Shown here: piece after piece, positions 1-13,530 of the stretch
How the letters are laid out: every line of letters starts with the position of its first letter
Position numbering within the stretch: position 1 is the first letter of the stretch
Source: Alisma plantago-aquatica
Lineage: Eukaryota; Streptophyta; Magnoliopsida; Alismatales; Alismataceae
DNA length: 64,000 bases
Assembly (NCBI GenBank): GCA_963693085.1
Contig: OY856412.1
Span: 1,129,628,744-1,129,692,743 of the forward strand
Direction: 5' to 3'
Program-made: the position numbers and the translations under genes
Notes under the pieces: generated by a model
The model's database searches: none
Told to the model about the DNA's origin: nothing
The model's input: the letters and a program-made list of their open reading frames with translations, nothing else

Positions 1-2176
1 AGACACATCTGATTTTCCTACAATTATAAAGAATTTTCCTAAGTTTGTTTTCTATTTTGCCTAAAATCCCCCTTTCTAGACTAATTGGGCTCGACCCATA
101 ACTGGTTTGTGCGGACCCCGTTGAATCGATGATTTCTTTACCAATTATCCCTTTGAACTAGGTTTTAATACCAAGCTGCGTGCATCTAATCAACAACCCA
201 ATGGATGACACAGCGGTTTTTTGATCTTGATCCAACATCATTGGGCTCACCTTCCTAAGTGAGAAAGTACCCCACATGCCTAACTAACCCCAACATAGCC
301 CAAGTTCTCAAAAACCCACAGTGATCACCGATTCATCCGTTTTTTTATTCCCAACACTCTCTCAAAACCCTACACCCCTCTATTTTGTGAATCCATTCCT
401 TATAAGTCAAGAAAAACTTGTCATAGTATTTCCAAACCTCACCACTTCATGAACTCTAAACCTATCCGTAATACCCTATTAAAACCCCAACTACCCACTT
501 TGTGGTGCCCTCACAAACACAAGTAGCACCCTTATCTCTCTCATTTTTTCCCATTCTCTTTTCCCTCTTTTACATAAACAATATGCCACTGCGTTGTCTC
601 CATTCTTGGTGTGTAGGTTGTTGTACAAGGGAGAGAAATCCCAACCCTCGATTCAAGTCCAATGTCATAGTCTATTCCAAATCCAATGGCATCATGTTTC
701 CAATGCCAACCCTCTCCTTGTTTCCCTTCACGCACATGCCCAGGAGAAAGCACTTCCTCAGATACAAGATCTCAAGCATCATCAACATCAGACTAGATAT
801 TCAATGACCATCACTTTTACTCTTTTCTTCTTTTGGTAATTTTTCCCTTTCCTCTATCTAATGTTCATAATAATTGATAAAATATTATAAAAACCAAAAG
901 TATTGTTTCCCTTAACCAAAAATAATGATCCATTAATCCATTTTTATCAAAGAAACCCAATGGATAGTTCTAAAATGGTTTCAACCCCCAATTTTGCATG
1001 ACATTCCTCTGATATCCATAATACTAAATATTTGAATATCTAAAATTAGCTAATAAATTAAATTATGGTGATTAAATTCTAAAATCCTAAAATTTTAACT
1101 GTGATGGATATATTTTGAGACTCTATGCCATATTGACATGACTTGAATAATGATGGGAATAATCCTAACTTTGTTGACAATTTCACTTCTAATCTTAGAG
1201 AGCATGATTATGTAGTAAAAAGTTATGATGGATCTTAATGGTGGTTGTTACACCATATAAATGTGATCTTTTCTATATGAGGGTATTAAATCATGTGAAC
1301 ATGTTGATATTGATCCTTTAAGTTCATATTTGATGCAGATTTAAGGACTAAATGCACATTATCGATTAGGTGTGGAACATATTTAAATGTTGATGATGAT
1401 GATGTTGGAAAATGATATTGGTATGGGAAAACATGAAAAATAGAATATTGGTTATTGTTAGAGTATCACTTATAAGCAAATAATGGGTCATAATATGCCC
1501 TAATCTAGCCTTGCAACCCCTACAATTTGATGACATATCTTTTAATGCATATATACCCTTTTTATGCAAAGACTTCACTCTATTGTTGACCAAAAAAGAT
1601 CATATTACTATGAACCCTGGTGATGGTATGCCCCTACTTCACATATATATGGTAGTGCTTGCTTGTATTGTATGAGTCATTCCATTTTCTGGGCACATAA
1701 CACTATTTGTGTGAGCTATGTGACTTCCTATGATATAATGTTCTAATTTTCAATTATAAGTATATTTTGAAAACTTTGAATATAAAATAGAAATTCACTA
1801 TACATTTACATCAATCTTTGATATGCAAATAGACCCTCACTATATGGTGTAGATAGGTGTAAACCATAGGTACAAACAAGTCCTCACCTTTGGGTGTTGA
1901 AAGGGCCTAATGTACATCAACACAAATAGATCTACACCTATAGAACGGATTTAATGTGGAGTTAGACTGACCCTCACCATTGAGTGTAGATAGGGTTTAA
2001 TACATACACCCTCGAAACTAGGTGGTAGAGGACAATAATGGCTAGGTAAGTTATATAATGTAAAAATGAGATAAAATACATAGTGTTTTCTCAAAAAAAT
2101 TCTTTGATTTAAAGTTGTGTTTTCTTTTAGGTTATTATTTCCTAGAACTTAAAATGAAATTCAATTGTTTGACCTA
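1..2176. other. Unassigned AT-rich left flank
   Basis: No coding region or RNA gene could be supported here. Open frames are short (under about 100 codons) and have no recognisable protein pattern. Apart from a GAT run near 1391-1402 and a few loose repeats near 1827-2010, I see nothing. The sequence ends at the target-site duplication of Copia element A. Confidence 0.6.
1827..2010 (+). repeat. Loose repeated phrase around CCTCACC..GTGTAGATAGG
   Basis: Three to four degenerate copies of a phrase like CCTCAC-CAT-GRGTGTAGATAGG-TTTAATAC follow one another at roughly 50-90 bp spacing. They are too diverged to define a unit length. This may be an old minisatellite. Confidence 0.3.
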
Positions 2177-2181
2177 CATCA
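2177..2181. repeat. Target-site duplication of Copia A, left copy (CATCA)
   Basis: CATCA lies immediately before the left LTR start (TGTAGGG). The same five bases follow the right LTR end at 23086-23090. Five base pairs is the usual duplication length for plant LTR retrotransposons, so these ends are probably exact. Confidence 0.85.
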
Positions 2182-4228
2182 TGTAGGGAAATATTGCTAC
2201 ATAATAGGTAGCGGAAACAAAAAATTACTAACATATTCCACATAAACTAGTAGATTGCATCAATAACAATAAGATGGGAAGGATGGTTTCGAGGATATAC
2301 TTGGTCCTAGAGCAAGTCCAGTGGCATCTCCTCGTCGTTGTATAAGTGCAACTAACTTCTACTTGCATTAATACTCGTTTGACTATTGTGCCTCCTGGTC
2401 TGTACTACATACTACAAGTTGACGTTGTCCTTCTAGTGCTATACAATACCCTCCAAGTCTCTATGGAAGTCCACATGGACCACTTAGAACTCTTGTTGTC
2501 CTACTATAGCGAACATGAAGGAGTTATCCCTCCCATTGGTGTACTAGTCACTAACTTTCTCTCCTAAATTTGTTTCTCCCTTTCTATCCCTCCCTTTAGT
2601 GGGTAGGACTTGCTTGGGTTCTTTATTGGTCACCACAATTACAGAGGACAACAATTGTCAGAAGAAATTGAGTTGTGTTCTGGAATGCCCCCAGTACCCC
2701 TCTATTTATAGGAGGGGTTAGGGTATGGGTTCCCAATATCTGTGGGACTGGAAGGGATCATAAGATCTTGAATTTTTATAACATAAGAGTTTTGAACCAG
2801 TCAGTCGGCAATCAAACCGTTCATTTTGTAGTTTCCTAATAGCATATGAATTTGGAAATTCATTTCCAATTAATGTTAAACATTAATTTCTTGCACCAAT
2901 CAAATTGAGCAAGTGAAACGATCAACATTTCTCCTGAATTCAAGAAAGTTACTGGAAACTTTGGTTGACACAACTCAGCCAATTAGTTCACCGGGTGAAC
3001 CGGTCATATCGCTAAAACCGAGTCGATCGCTTCACCCAATGAGCCGATGTGTTGGTGCCTGATTCATGCAAAACTCAGCCAATTCAATATGCAATCAACT
3101 TGACACTCCAACTGGTCATTTCATCACATGATTCGATCAGTTGGGAGTCCATTCGTTTGATTTGTTGTGTGAATTGAATACCTAAACACTTTAGTGATCA
3201 ATTCAATCATCATTCAAGATGAAACTCCTCTTCTCGGTCATGACCTATGTGTGTGACCCTATAGGTCCCATATTACATTGGTAGTGAATGTCCATAACAA
3301 CTTATGACATCACAAGAAATGAGTGGTGCCTAGTCCCACATGAATGCTACCCAAGTAAATGGAAAGTTGAAGAAATATGGTGTTATAGAGTTTGTATAGC
3401 TCCTTTGTCACTGATATCCATATTGAACATGAGGCATGTAGTTGTCATCCTCTTCAACATTCAATCTTTTTTCCTTGAACTAGGGTAGACTGTCTGAGAT
3501 ATATGTAAGCTCAATATCACATATGACTCACATGTGCATGACCATGCATTTCTCAATCTCGCTAATCAAGAGGCCTAGGATATCATGCTCCTATAGGAGG
3601 GACAAATCCCATCTACATCACTTAGAGTCAATCCCCATGTGTCATGGTCACCCAATCATCACCATTATGGAAACCCTTATTTTAGGATTACATTTGATGA
3701 TGTCAAAGCATACCAAATGACATGTGATGAGTGTAGTGACTTCATGTCCCAGAACCACAATCACTACCATCACTATGAGAGATGACTATGAGAACATGGT
3801 AATGGCTTCCATGTGTCAGTTGCATTGTGGATCTATCTAATACACTATTGTCTAACATGCATCTGTGTGCTTGGTTTGATATTGACATTTCATGACTAAT
3901 GATATTTTGTCATCAACTAACTCACACTTTGATCTTATGTGTCACTATTGTTTATCTACCTTACACAATAACAATCAATCAGGGACTTAATGAGAATGTA
4001 TATTTCTACTCTTAACATCTATATGATATCATCGTTCAAGTCACATACTTGAAAACGTATGTCATTGAGTAATATCATTCTTTAGACATTTATAATGTTA
4101 CATCAATATCTCATAACTGAATTAAATAGAAGAAATTGAAAGCTTGACTTTATTGATTAATCAAATCATTTACATATTATGCAATTACAATCATCATATG
4201 ATTGGCTCTCTAGACATACATACCAATA
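2182..4228 (-). repeat. 3' LTR of Copia A (left copy)
   Basis: It is a diverged direct copy of 21064-23085, starting TGTAGGGAAAT and ending CCAATA, where the partner ends CCAACA. The final CA has therefore mutated to TA here. It contains a minus-strand TATA box at 2701-2710. Short open frames inside it are not genes. Confidence 0.9.
2701..2710 (-). promoter_or_regulatory. TATA box in Copia A left LTR
   Basis: The minus strand reads TATAAATAGA, a near-ideal plant TATA box, in the orientation of the element. The same position in the right LTR (21586-21593) keeps TATAAATA. About 1.5 kb of LTR lies upstream (U3) and roughly 0.5 kb downstream (R-U5). Confidence 0.6.
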
Positions 4229-4246
4229 GATTCCCACTTTCACTTA
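4229..4246 (-). other. Polypurine tract of Copia A
   Basis: The minus strand is purine-rich (core AAGTGAAAGTGGGAATC) directly inside the left LTR. This is where plus-strand DNA synthesis of a minus-oriented Copia would be primed. Confidence 0.7.
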
Positions 4247-4299
4247 GAGACAATCACCCACGAATAATATGCCAAGTGATCTAACATGTCCATCATGTT

Positions 4300-5782
4300 T
4301 CTTCTATGAAAGTGCCTTTGTAAAGGGGTCCGCAATATTCTCCTCAGTTGGTACTATGCAAATCTTTGAATCTCTTCATTGTATGATCTCTCCTATGAGA
4401 TGCAACCACCTTTGCATATGTTTTGAGCATTGTTGTGATCTGGGCTTCTTAGCTTGTGCAATAGATCCATTGTTGTCACAATATAGCTCAATTGTGTCAT
4501 TGATGCTTGGAACGACCTCAAGTTTAGAGATGAACTTCTTGATCCATACAACCTGCTTTGCTACATTCAATCCAACAATATACTGGGCCTCTATTGTAGA
4601 ATCAACAACTATCACTTTCTTTGAACTCTTCTAGCTTACAACTCTATCGTTTAGGAAAAACACAAATCTTGATTATGATTTGTAATAATCTTTGTTAGTA
4701 TGAAAGCTTGCATCAGTGTAACCTCTTACCACCAACTCTTCCTCTCCACCGTAGACCAAGAACTTATCCATAGTCTCTCTTTCGTAGATGAAGAACTTAT
4801 CCTTAGTCCTTCTCAAGTACTTGAGGATGTTATTTACAGCTGTCTAGTGAGCATCACCTAGATCTGACTGATATTTTCTCCTCATGCTCAAGGCATGCAA
4901 GATGTCTGGACAGTTACCGAACATTGCATACATGATTGATCCAATTGTTGATTCATATGGAATCAAGATCATGTGTTCTCTTTCCTCACAAGAACAAGGA
5001 CTTTGAGCTTTAGGGATGGTAGCTCCATGTCGCATGGGCAACTTTCCTCTCTTTGAGCTCTCCACGTTGAACCGCTTCAACACTTTATCAATGTATGTGC
5101 TCTGACTTAGTCCAAGAGGCATTTTAGATCTATCTCTATATATCTTAATCCCCAAGATGTAGGATGCTTCTCCCGAATATTTCATAGAAAATTTATTTCC
5201 CATCCACGTCTTTACCTTTTATAAAGTAAGGATGTCATTCCCAATCAATAGTATGTCATCTACATACAATATGAGGAATGACACTATGCTCCCACTAACC
5301 TTTTTATAAACACAAGGTTCATCTTCATTTTGAATAAATAAAAACTCTTTGACTATCTCATCAAATCAAATATTCCATCTCTGAGATACTTGCTTCAACC
5401 CATAGATTGACCTTTATAGCTTACATACTTTATTTGCATCCTTTGGATTTATAAAACCCTCAAGTTGTGTCATATACACATCCTCGAGAAGATTCTCATT
5501 ATGGAATGTGGTTTTAACATCCATATGCCAAGTCTCATAGTCATGATAAGCTGCAATAGCAAGCATGATCCTGATGGACTTAATCATGGCCACTCGAGAA
5601 AAGGTTTTATCATAATTAACACCTAGAAATTGTCTGAAACCCTTTGCAACCAATCTTTCCTTTTAGGTTTGTACTGTACCATCCATGTCGGTCTTCTTCT
5701 TGAAGACCCACTTGCACTCTATGGATTTTACCCCTTCAGGTGGATCCAGCAAAGTCCATACTTTGTTGATATACATGGATTC
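4300..5782 (-). pseudogene. Copia A reverse transcriptase (main part) and RNase H, decayed
   Basis: This is the C-terminal half of the Copia A polyprotein, read leftwards. RT begins at the edge of element B with YINKVWTLLDPPEG, then CKWVFKKKTDMDG and the palm segment MDVKTTFHNENLLEDVYMTQ (5414-5653). The catalytic YVDD is intact at 5255-5266, inside SFLILYVDDILLIGND. The 3' part of RT occupies 4844-5203 (YILGIKIYRDRS). RNase H lies at 4376-4615, with DSTIEAQYI and LYCDNNGSIAQAK retained. The frame is broken several times, so no protein is made. The missing N-terminal part of RT lies at 16902-17075, on the other side of B. Confidence 0.9.
5778..5782. repeat. Target-site duplication of element B, left copy (GATTC)
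   Basis: GATTC precedes the TG of B's left LTR and follows the CA of its right LTR at 16897-16901. Removing B plus one copy rejoins the Copia RT frame, which confirms the boundaries. Confidence 0.9.
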
Positions 5783-8700
5783 TGTTAGGACCTCGCCTCC
5801 CGGTAACCCCCAATTAAGGGAGACCGAAAGGACAGAGCCGTTAACCAATTACCTGGATCAAAGGTTCGACAAATAATCATTAACAATCATTAAATTCTAC
5901 CAACTATACTGAAATATGGTAAAAATAAAAACTTTGCATACCTTTTTAAAACTACGATTTCAAAACTTCTATCCATACAGATACTAATCTATCTAATCCT
6001 CCTTTGCACTGCAATTCTCATTTAATACCACATATGCAACTTTACTGTTTGTTCTTTTCATTGTACCTAAAACACGGACAAACAAAACGTCGGTCAGCCG
6101 AAGCTAGTATGTGGGGGAAACAATAATCATGCAAATATGTTAACAATGTAATCATTCAATTAATCATTTAACAACCAAGATTACGCTTTAAGCCATACTA
6201 CTCAATCCTTACATATCCCCTAACTTTGTGCTATCCCTTGTATGCTACCTCTCGTTAGGTAGCTTCTTACCCCCATGGACTTACCTTACAGGTAGCCAAT
6301 ACCTAGGGTAATAGAGTCGCATGGCACTACCCACAGGTAGCCTAATATCTAACTCATGATGACTTGATGGTCCTACTCCATTGGTAGCCATTTACTAAGT
6401 CATCTAATGACCTGATGGACCTACTCCATTGGTAGCCATTTACTAGGTCAATTATTAAGCCACAGAGGGAACCAGGATCTGAGCTAGTAGGCACATATCT
6501 TATGTGATAGTCATAGCCACATTATAGTTTGCATGAATTAAAATCATCTAACAATTAATTCATGACATCGATGAAAACTTTGGTAAATCTCGGAAAACTA
6601 ACTCGAGATATTCATAAGCGTAACCACATACCTGTATTGCAGATTCAGATACAGAATTAATCAGAACATAGAAATCCCAATCAACCAACCAATCATGCAC
6701 AGAATCCTGAAATAAATATACCAATTTCCTTTTATTAATATTTATTCAATATCATCATCATCCTTAGGATTTCTATTCCAATTTTAGGGTTTCCTTGGGA
6801 ATTAGGGTTTTGCCTCCATTCTTAGTTATTAAGAACCCTAATTCATCAAATCTACTTAAAACCTTTAAATTCTCTCCTTTTAATATTCTTAACAGTCTTA
6901 GGATTATCATTTAGTAATTTACTTCCTTAACCTGAAATATTATGGTTTTCCTCTTATTTTACCCCAATTAGGGTTCCCATATTAATTATTCTTCATTTAT
7001 GGATTACAACCCTAAAGCTACCAATTTTGTATACCAAACGGATGAAAACTCTATATTATTAATCAACAGGTTAATATCTTTCAAATTAACCTATTAGTCT
7101 TCAAAGATGTATCCTTTATATTCAATTTAGGGTTCCTAAGGTTTCCTACAAAAACTTAATCATCTTAATTACCTTTATTAAGGATTCTCTAATTCAAACT
7201 ATGTTCAAGAATCCTTATATTACAATTGTATTCTTGCAATATCGTGTTATGGCCACTAAAACTCATATCTACTCAAATCAGGGTTTTTAGTCCATTAAAT
7301 CATGTTCATGATCATAAAACCCTAAAACCAACATACGAATCATCTTTTATGATTTTATCATTCCTCTTATTCATAACAGGTTAAGATTGATCAAAAACAT
7401 ATAGAAGATTCATCATGTTCATTTTACATCATTCTAGGGGTTTTCTATCAATTAATGCATCAAAAGATGTAAAACCCTATAATTTTTGAGTTTCAAGTAG
7501 AATTGGGCTTCATAAATAATTTCTTGTTATTCCTCTCATTCTGGGGATCAATTTTCATATAAGACTTGTTTTAATCCGAGCTACTAATCTTAAGTTATGA
7601 AATTTGCAAAATCACTTACTTTTAGGCCAATCAGAACAAACCACTTGTCCTTCTCCATGCAACGTTGCCTTGTAAGTTGAAATTGTAACCGAATTATGAA
7701 ACTACCCTTGACTTAAGGATATGTTCTTTGGCACGCCGAGGGGTAGCACGGTCAAACACCGCCAGTGCCTTCTTCTTCCATGGATCTGGAGCAGCAACGC
7801 CGCCCTAGCTGCGATTGAGCATCCTTTGCGTGACTCTAGCTTCCTGTTCAGGACCCAACCTTCATCGAAAGTGTGTCCCTTACATCCGCCGCCTCTTGAC
7901 GCACCTAGCGCACCATCCGGTTCGTGTCCCATATGGCTGGTTTGAGCGCTCCAAGCCTGCGACACGTAGCAGGCCTGCTGTCCTCCTGCCGGCATTGTGC
8001 AAGTGCTACGGCTCGGGGACGATGGATGAGCTCTTCTCTGGTGGCGTGGGTTCACGGCGCTACCTACGCAAAACCTTCCATGGTCCCTTGTTGCTCTAAA
8101 GGTTACATTACCACTCCACCCACCTTGACTAGGGTTTGCACATAGAGAAAAAGAGGAAGAGCGTGGGATCTCTTTTAACTTCGAACCAGGGGTACACCCC
8201 CTTTATAGGGGAGTATGTCCTGACCCTAAGAAGCCCACCTAAGAGGAAACGAGTCCTCTCCTATTAGGAATTGTTTTCCTTCAAAGAGAAGTAATTATCT
8301 CTCTCTCTCCTTTGGTATTTCCTATTACTTGGATATTAGGAATTCGAAAATCCCTCTCATTATTGTCTTTATTCTTAGGTTTTAATCCATTAGCCACGAA
8401 ATTTCTATTTCCTTTAATAGAAATTACTTTCTTTTTAACAATACCTCATAATTCATTAATAAGGTATCACATTATACTTTTATTTTGCAAATTTGGTATT
8501 TTCTCTTTCTTTCCTCTTTATTGAGACTCCTTGGGTCCCAAGAAACTCTATTATTTCGAAATCCTTTTATTGGATACTCATTATCCTTCTAGATGCATCT
8601 AAATGCATCAAACTTCATTATTTCCCATTATCTGGTTTATTTCTTATTAAAATATCTCTTTTTGAAGATTTCTCTTTATTTCTCTTTTATTTTCCTCATT

Positions 8701-9148
8701 GGTATTCGTTTTATCATTAGGAATCCTTGGGATACGAAATTCCACAAAGGATATCTCAATTATATCTCTTTTCACTTGTTTTCCACATTTTATCATTATT
8801 TTCAATTTCTTTCTTAATAAAGAAATACTTAATTGATCTTTTCTCTTCTTATTGCACTCTTTATGCAACTTTGGACTCCTTGGAACCCAAGGAACCCAAG
8901 AGGCACGAAATCCTTCTATGGATTTGCCTTCTAAAGGTTTCCTTCTTATTCTTTTCTCGAATATTCAATTATTCATTCACTAATTGAATTTTCTTATTAT
9001 TTGGGCCCAATAGCCAATAAGCCCACAACACAAACATCAAGGCTATTGTAAACAAAGACAAATACCTCATATAATTATTTGTTCAAATATCCTTATTATG
9101 AGAAATTACATTTCTCACCAAATAAACCCAAAAATTGGGGTTGTAACA
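5783..9148 (-). repeat. 3' LTR of element B (left copy)
   Basis: It is an almost collinear direct copy of 13531-16896, beginning TGTTAGGACC and ending GGTTGTAACA. It includes internal short repeats of the phrase CTACTCCATTGGTAGCCATTTAC (6370-6440) and a GC-richer patch near 7730-8090. The short open frames in that patch recur in both LTRs but have no known protein pattern. Confidence 0.93.
8201..8208 (-). promoter_or_regulatory. Possible TATA box in element B left LTR
   Basis: The minus strand reads CTATAAAG in the context CCCCTATAAAGGGGG, in element orientation. The aligned site in the right LTR (near 15950-15957) reads CTAGAAAAG and no longer looks like a TATA box. Confidence 0.45.
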
Positions 9149-9185
9149 TCCTTCCCCTCTTATAGTAATTTTGTCCTCAAAATTT
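9149..9185 (-). other. Polypurine tract and Gypsy-type pre-LTR signature of element B
   Basis: On the minus strand the sequence AAGAGGGGAAGGA abuts the 3' LTR (9149-9161). It is preceded by AAATTTTGAGGACAAAATT (9167-9185). In Tekay/Del-type elements a self-complementary GAGGACAAAAT-like block typically sits just before the polypurine tract, and elements D and E show the same arrangement. Confidence 0.7.
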
Positions 9186-12100
9186 TATCAAGCAAACAAA
9201 CAATTCATGATAAGACTTTTCCATGTCCATCATTGGCCCCTATGTGGCTTTACCGTACTCATGGCGCTTCCAAAGAACCTTTATTATCACATATTCTTTT
9301 CTCTGAGTTATTTCATCCTATCGTCTATAGACGACATAGGTGACTCAGGTCATTTCAGCCTCCCTTGGGGCTCACTAGGTTCATTGCTCAGCACATGGTT
9401 GGGGTACCTCACATAGTGCTCTAAATTGGACACCTGGAACTCATCACACATTACTTTATCCTGAGGGGCAAAGTCAACCATAGTCTTCTCCACCAATCCA
9501 TCTCAAATGGACCCATGTATCAGGGACCCAACTTCCTTAGTTGTAGCTCAGAGGGGTCAGATTTTTCATGTCACATATTTCCCACAGTGAACTGCATGTC
9601 ATACTACTTTGCATCCACTCACGACTCTTTTCGTCACTAGGATCCTTTCAGCCATTGCACGATCAAAGCGACTTCATCTACACACATTGTGGTCCTTTCA
9701 CCAACATCACCTTACTGAAGTGGTGACCGACACAACCTCCCTTACAGAACTTCTTTAAATCCCAATACTGGATATGGTGGTTATCTTCACATCTTTCATA
9801 GGAAAAGAACTGTCTATAGCCATCACCCTGAATGAGAACATATGGTCTCATCAGACCCTTTAGTCTGGATCATACTAACCATTAGTTAGGGGTGATAAAC
9901 TATACTATCATCGAGTTCTTCATGTACCTACTTCCACCTTTTGGAAGGGAACCTTTAGGTCAAACTCAAGAACCTTTAGACTCGCTTCATGGTTTAGTTG
10001 AACCATCTCTCTCATGGGTAGTTCAACCAGATATGTCCCTTGACAGAACTCTTTCTTTCTCATGTCATCTAGGTAAGGTGATCTACCATAACCCATATTG
10101 CATCTCAACCTTCCTTGGTCTAGGGGAGACCTATCACAACATCCATAGTGGTGAACTCCCATTCCCTCTCAGGGACTGTTTTGTCCTTTATATCGATACA
10201 CTGGGTTACTGGGGTTCGTCCTTTACCTCCTGGTTTGCATGGCCATATACCTCATGCAGCTTCATCTTAAGCATCCAAAGTGCTATTTCCATTTACTATC
10301 TTGGTAGAACCGTGGTGTATGGTGATCTTCAATCATGATTTCCTGTATATCGTGATTCCTCAAGATCGATTCCTCTAAAACCCTAAACCACTCTAGTCGG
10401 GGTTTCATCACCTTCTTTTCCAAAGAAGTGCATCTGAGGTTCTACCACCATCCTTTTATTGCATCAAGGACTAGACTGGCTAACCAAACATCCATTAACT
10501 AATCTCATTACATTAGTGTTAGGCACACATATCTCCTTTTCCAAACTTAGGATTAGTCGAACAATCTCTTCTAGCCAAACTAGGAAGATACATCTCAACC
10601 AGAGCTTCCATTACCACTTCACATCCTTAGGTATTAGGTAACATACACCTCTATGTATTCCACTTATCATCTCATCTCAACTCTAGGTCTGTATTCATCA
10701 AGCACACTCTCTGATCTCATCAACATGGTGATCAAACTCAACCTTGTAAGACTCACCTCTTGGTTTTGAATTCAACCTGGTATAACTCATCGCTCATGCT
10801 AAAAACATCCTTATAAGAAGACTACCTTATTTCTCTTTAGCGTTTGCCAACCATCCATGTGTCATTCACTTTACCAGGGTATGTTATCTTCTCTGTCCTC
10901 ATACCTCATAGCAACATTCCAACTCACATCATCTTTAATCCTTGGTGTATGGCATGCGTACTTTCCTATCTCTCACTCCCATAATAAGAGGAAATAAGCA
11001 TTTGGCTGCAGTCCAAATACAGAGTTCTTCCTGTTCCAAGAGTAGAGATGGTACATCCCATCTTTCCAGTACACCTTTAAATCTAAGTTGAAACATGCTA
11101 TTTATGCTTCTATATTACAATCATCTTGATATTCAAGTTACCTCCATGGAAAACTAGTTTCGAACCTACTTGGGTCACCTCAAAATCCTTGGTCATATCC
11201 TTTAGGTCTATAGGGTGCCAACACTTTTGGGGTCATCCCTCTTCCCTCATGCATCAAGAGAGTGTCCTACTCATCTGCCTTTTGAGTCCCATGAGTTCAT
11301 GAAGGTGATCAATCTCCTAACCCATGGCCCTCAGACAATGATAGTAGTTACCTCCCGACCCTATGGTCATGTGCAACTGGGGAATTAGGCAACTCCTACT
11401 TTCATCGATATTATCCTTACCTGACCCTAGGGTATACTTAGGATTCTCCATTTATAGTACATGTCCAACTTATAACCTCACCCAAGCCTTCATCATCTCT
11501 CTTTGTATACATGGGATGACATCCATCCTTTCATAGGGGTCATGGTGACCTGTCTACCTTGGTCAGGCCCCTTACCAGTTACCTCCATGGTAACACATCC
11601 ATATGCACTTATAGATGGATATCTATGGGTCTACAAGTTCATTCTCCTATCATGTACTTTTCACTTAGCTTCTCAAGATCCTTTGAGACCTCTTTAGGTT
11701 ACCTTAAACCAAAAAAACCGATATACACCCTACCAAAGGGGTCCCTCTCCCAGGATGGGAGGAAAACTATCACTTGACAACAAGGTCACAAAAGCTCTTA
11801 GGTCTAGGGTTTACATCCACATGAGCCTACTTAACCCTAGCAAGCTATTAAGGCACAATAAGATCACCTATTGAACTATGCTAAGTCATTCTTGTCCTCT
11901 TTCCTCGATGCTGGATCGAGATCATACTTTCCTTTATCATCAACCTAGTTATTGAGGTGTTCATCAAACATACCTTAAACTTAAGGGGCTTCCCTTTTCC
12001 TCTATACATGAGGAGTACCATGCTCGCTTTTATAGGAACTCAACTCTCATCATGAGCATTAGGTACACCACTTCCCCTCTTAGAACTAGGGACCCTAGGT

Positions 12101-13516
12101 TCACTTGTAGGTGTCCAACTGCATACTCTATCCCTTAACCACAAACCAAACATGTAACGTGTATGACATACACTTCCTGTCATCTTTTTCCTTGATCAAC
12201 ACTTTAAAGTTGAGTCCTCCCCAAGGACAATCAACAAGGTACAAGGCCTCATAACCTGATACTATACCTCTCCGGGTCTAAGGAACTCTTCTTCTCATCT
12301 ATACCATAGGTATAGAGGTACCAGCAGACTCATCCTCTCTCTAGGGTTTGGTTCTTCTCATGGTAGCCAAGACATCATCAAACCCTAGGGATCAAGCATG
12401 TGGCGACCACTATCATCCACTTAGGTCGCATCATCCTCGACTCCCCACTGTTCCTCATATCTCGGGGTCTAGGTTTACGATCTTCTAGCTTGGTGTCCCG
12501 GTATCTCTCTAACCCTACAACCAACCTCAACATTAGAGGTCCTTTCTTCACGAAGGGTCGAACTCAAAAGCATGCCCCTAACTGGATGAAGCCTATGTTC
12601 AACTTATGTTTTGCTCAAGGTTATCCATGGTTCTTTATGCGTATTTCATAAGCCATCCTTCATACTCTCCTGGTTAGGGTTTCAACCCTTTACTCACACT
12701 ACTAACGTACCATGGGTGCATGCTATGCCCTACTCACATAAGCCCATAGGGTTTCTAAGGTCCTTCACTAGCATCATCATCTAAGGAGCTATCCTTTACC
12801 CTAACATTCATGACCCTTCCCAGGGTTGGGTTGCCAAAGGTGCTAGGTCACCCATGGATCATATGGCATCCCAAAGGCATGTCCTTTCAAACACCTGGTC
12901 CTACTCAACTCTCTCTAACCTTCACTTAGGGTTAGGGTTAGCATCATCCTCAGAGGATGTGCCAGGTCTCTACTTGCAATGGAGATCTCTATCTCCAAGA
13001 CTGACTTATCCTTCCGACAAGGAGGTCTAGCCTCAGGTCTCTTCTGAGGACATGACAACTTATGTCATACAACCTAAGCATGTATCTATTCTTTAATTTG
13101 TGCTTACTCTATTAAGCTTATGTCCATGACATATTATTTACATGCTTTTCATTAATTTGGTGGAGGATTCATTAAACCTTATTAACCTTACCCATACCTC
13201 AAGAGGGTGAGGAGAAAAAGGAAAACCCTAATACCTTAGGTCCTTAATAGAATTTTGTGATGAGAAGGGATGAATAAGATGAGAAAGTCTTAAAGGTATC
13301 TTATTTCAATTCATACCCTAAGACTTTGGCCAGGCAGTCACACGAATCCGGGAGTCCTTGTATTCTGACTAGTGGTGTGGAGGAAAATATTGCCAGCCCC
13401 CAGTCGTGATCCTTTTCTAGACACCTCCGTATTTCGGATAATCCTCTAATAACTCCCTTGGGCTCTATGGAGTTTGTAAAATTTAATAATTATTAATGGT
13501 TAAGTGAGGAACCTAC
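9186..13516 (-). other. Non-coding interior of element B
   Basis: This 4.3-kb stretch was examined in six frames. The longest open frame (9892-10338, plus strand, 148 codons) is antisense to the element and has no recognisable motif. I found no gag zinc knuckle, protease DSG, RT DD or integrase pattern. The sequence is less AT-rich than its surroundings, with many CCTA/CATC runs. It could be an extremely decayed gag-pol, but the regular LTRs argue for a genuine non-coding interior, as in LARDs. Confidence 0.7.
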
Positions 13517-13528
13517 GCTCTGATACCA
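13517..13528 (-). other. Primer-binding site of element B (tRNA-iMet)
   Basis: The minus strand reads TGGTATCAGAGC two bases inside the right LTR. This is the complement of the initiator-Met tRNA 3' end and the common primer site of plant Copia and Tekay-type Gypsy elements. It makes the right LTR the 5' LTR. Confidence 0.9.
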
Positions 13529-13530
13529 AT

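Noticed and set aside
5663..5848. 61-codon minus-strand frame starting upstream of the RT fragment
   Set aside because: Its first ~22 codons are LTR of element B read through into Copia RT. The fusion is an accident of the insertion.
7702..8145. Overlapping open frames in GC-richer DNA (partners at 15450-15757)
   Set aside because: Both sets are inside B's LTRs. The two copies differ in reading-frame length, and no protein family is recognisable.
9892..10338. 148-codon plus-strand open frame
   Set aside because: It lies antisense in the interior of element B, with no domain and a composition typical of the local DNA.
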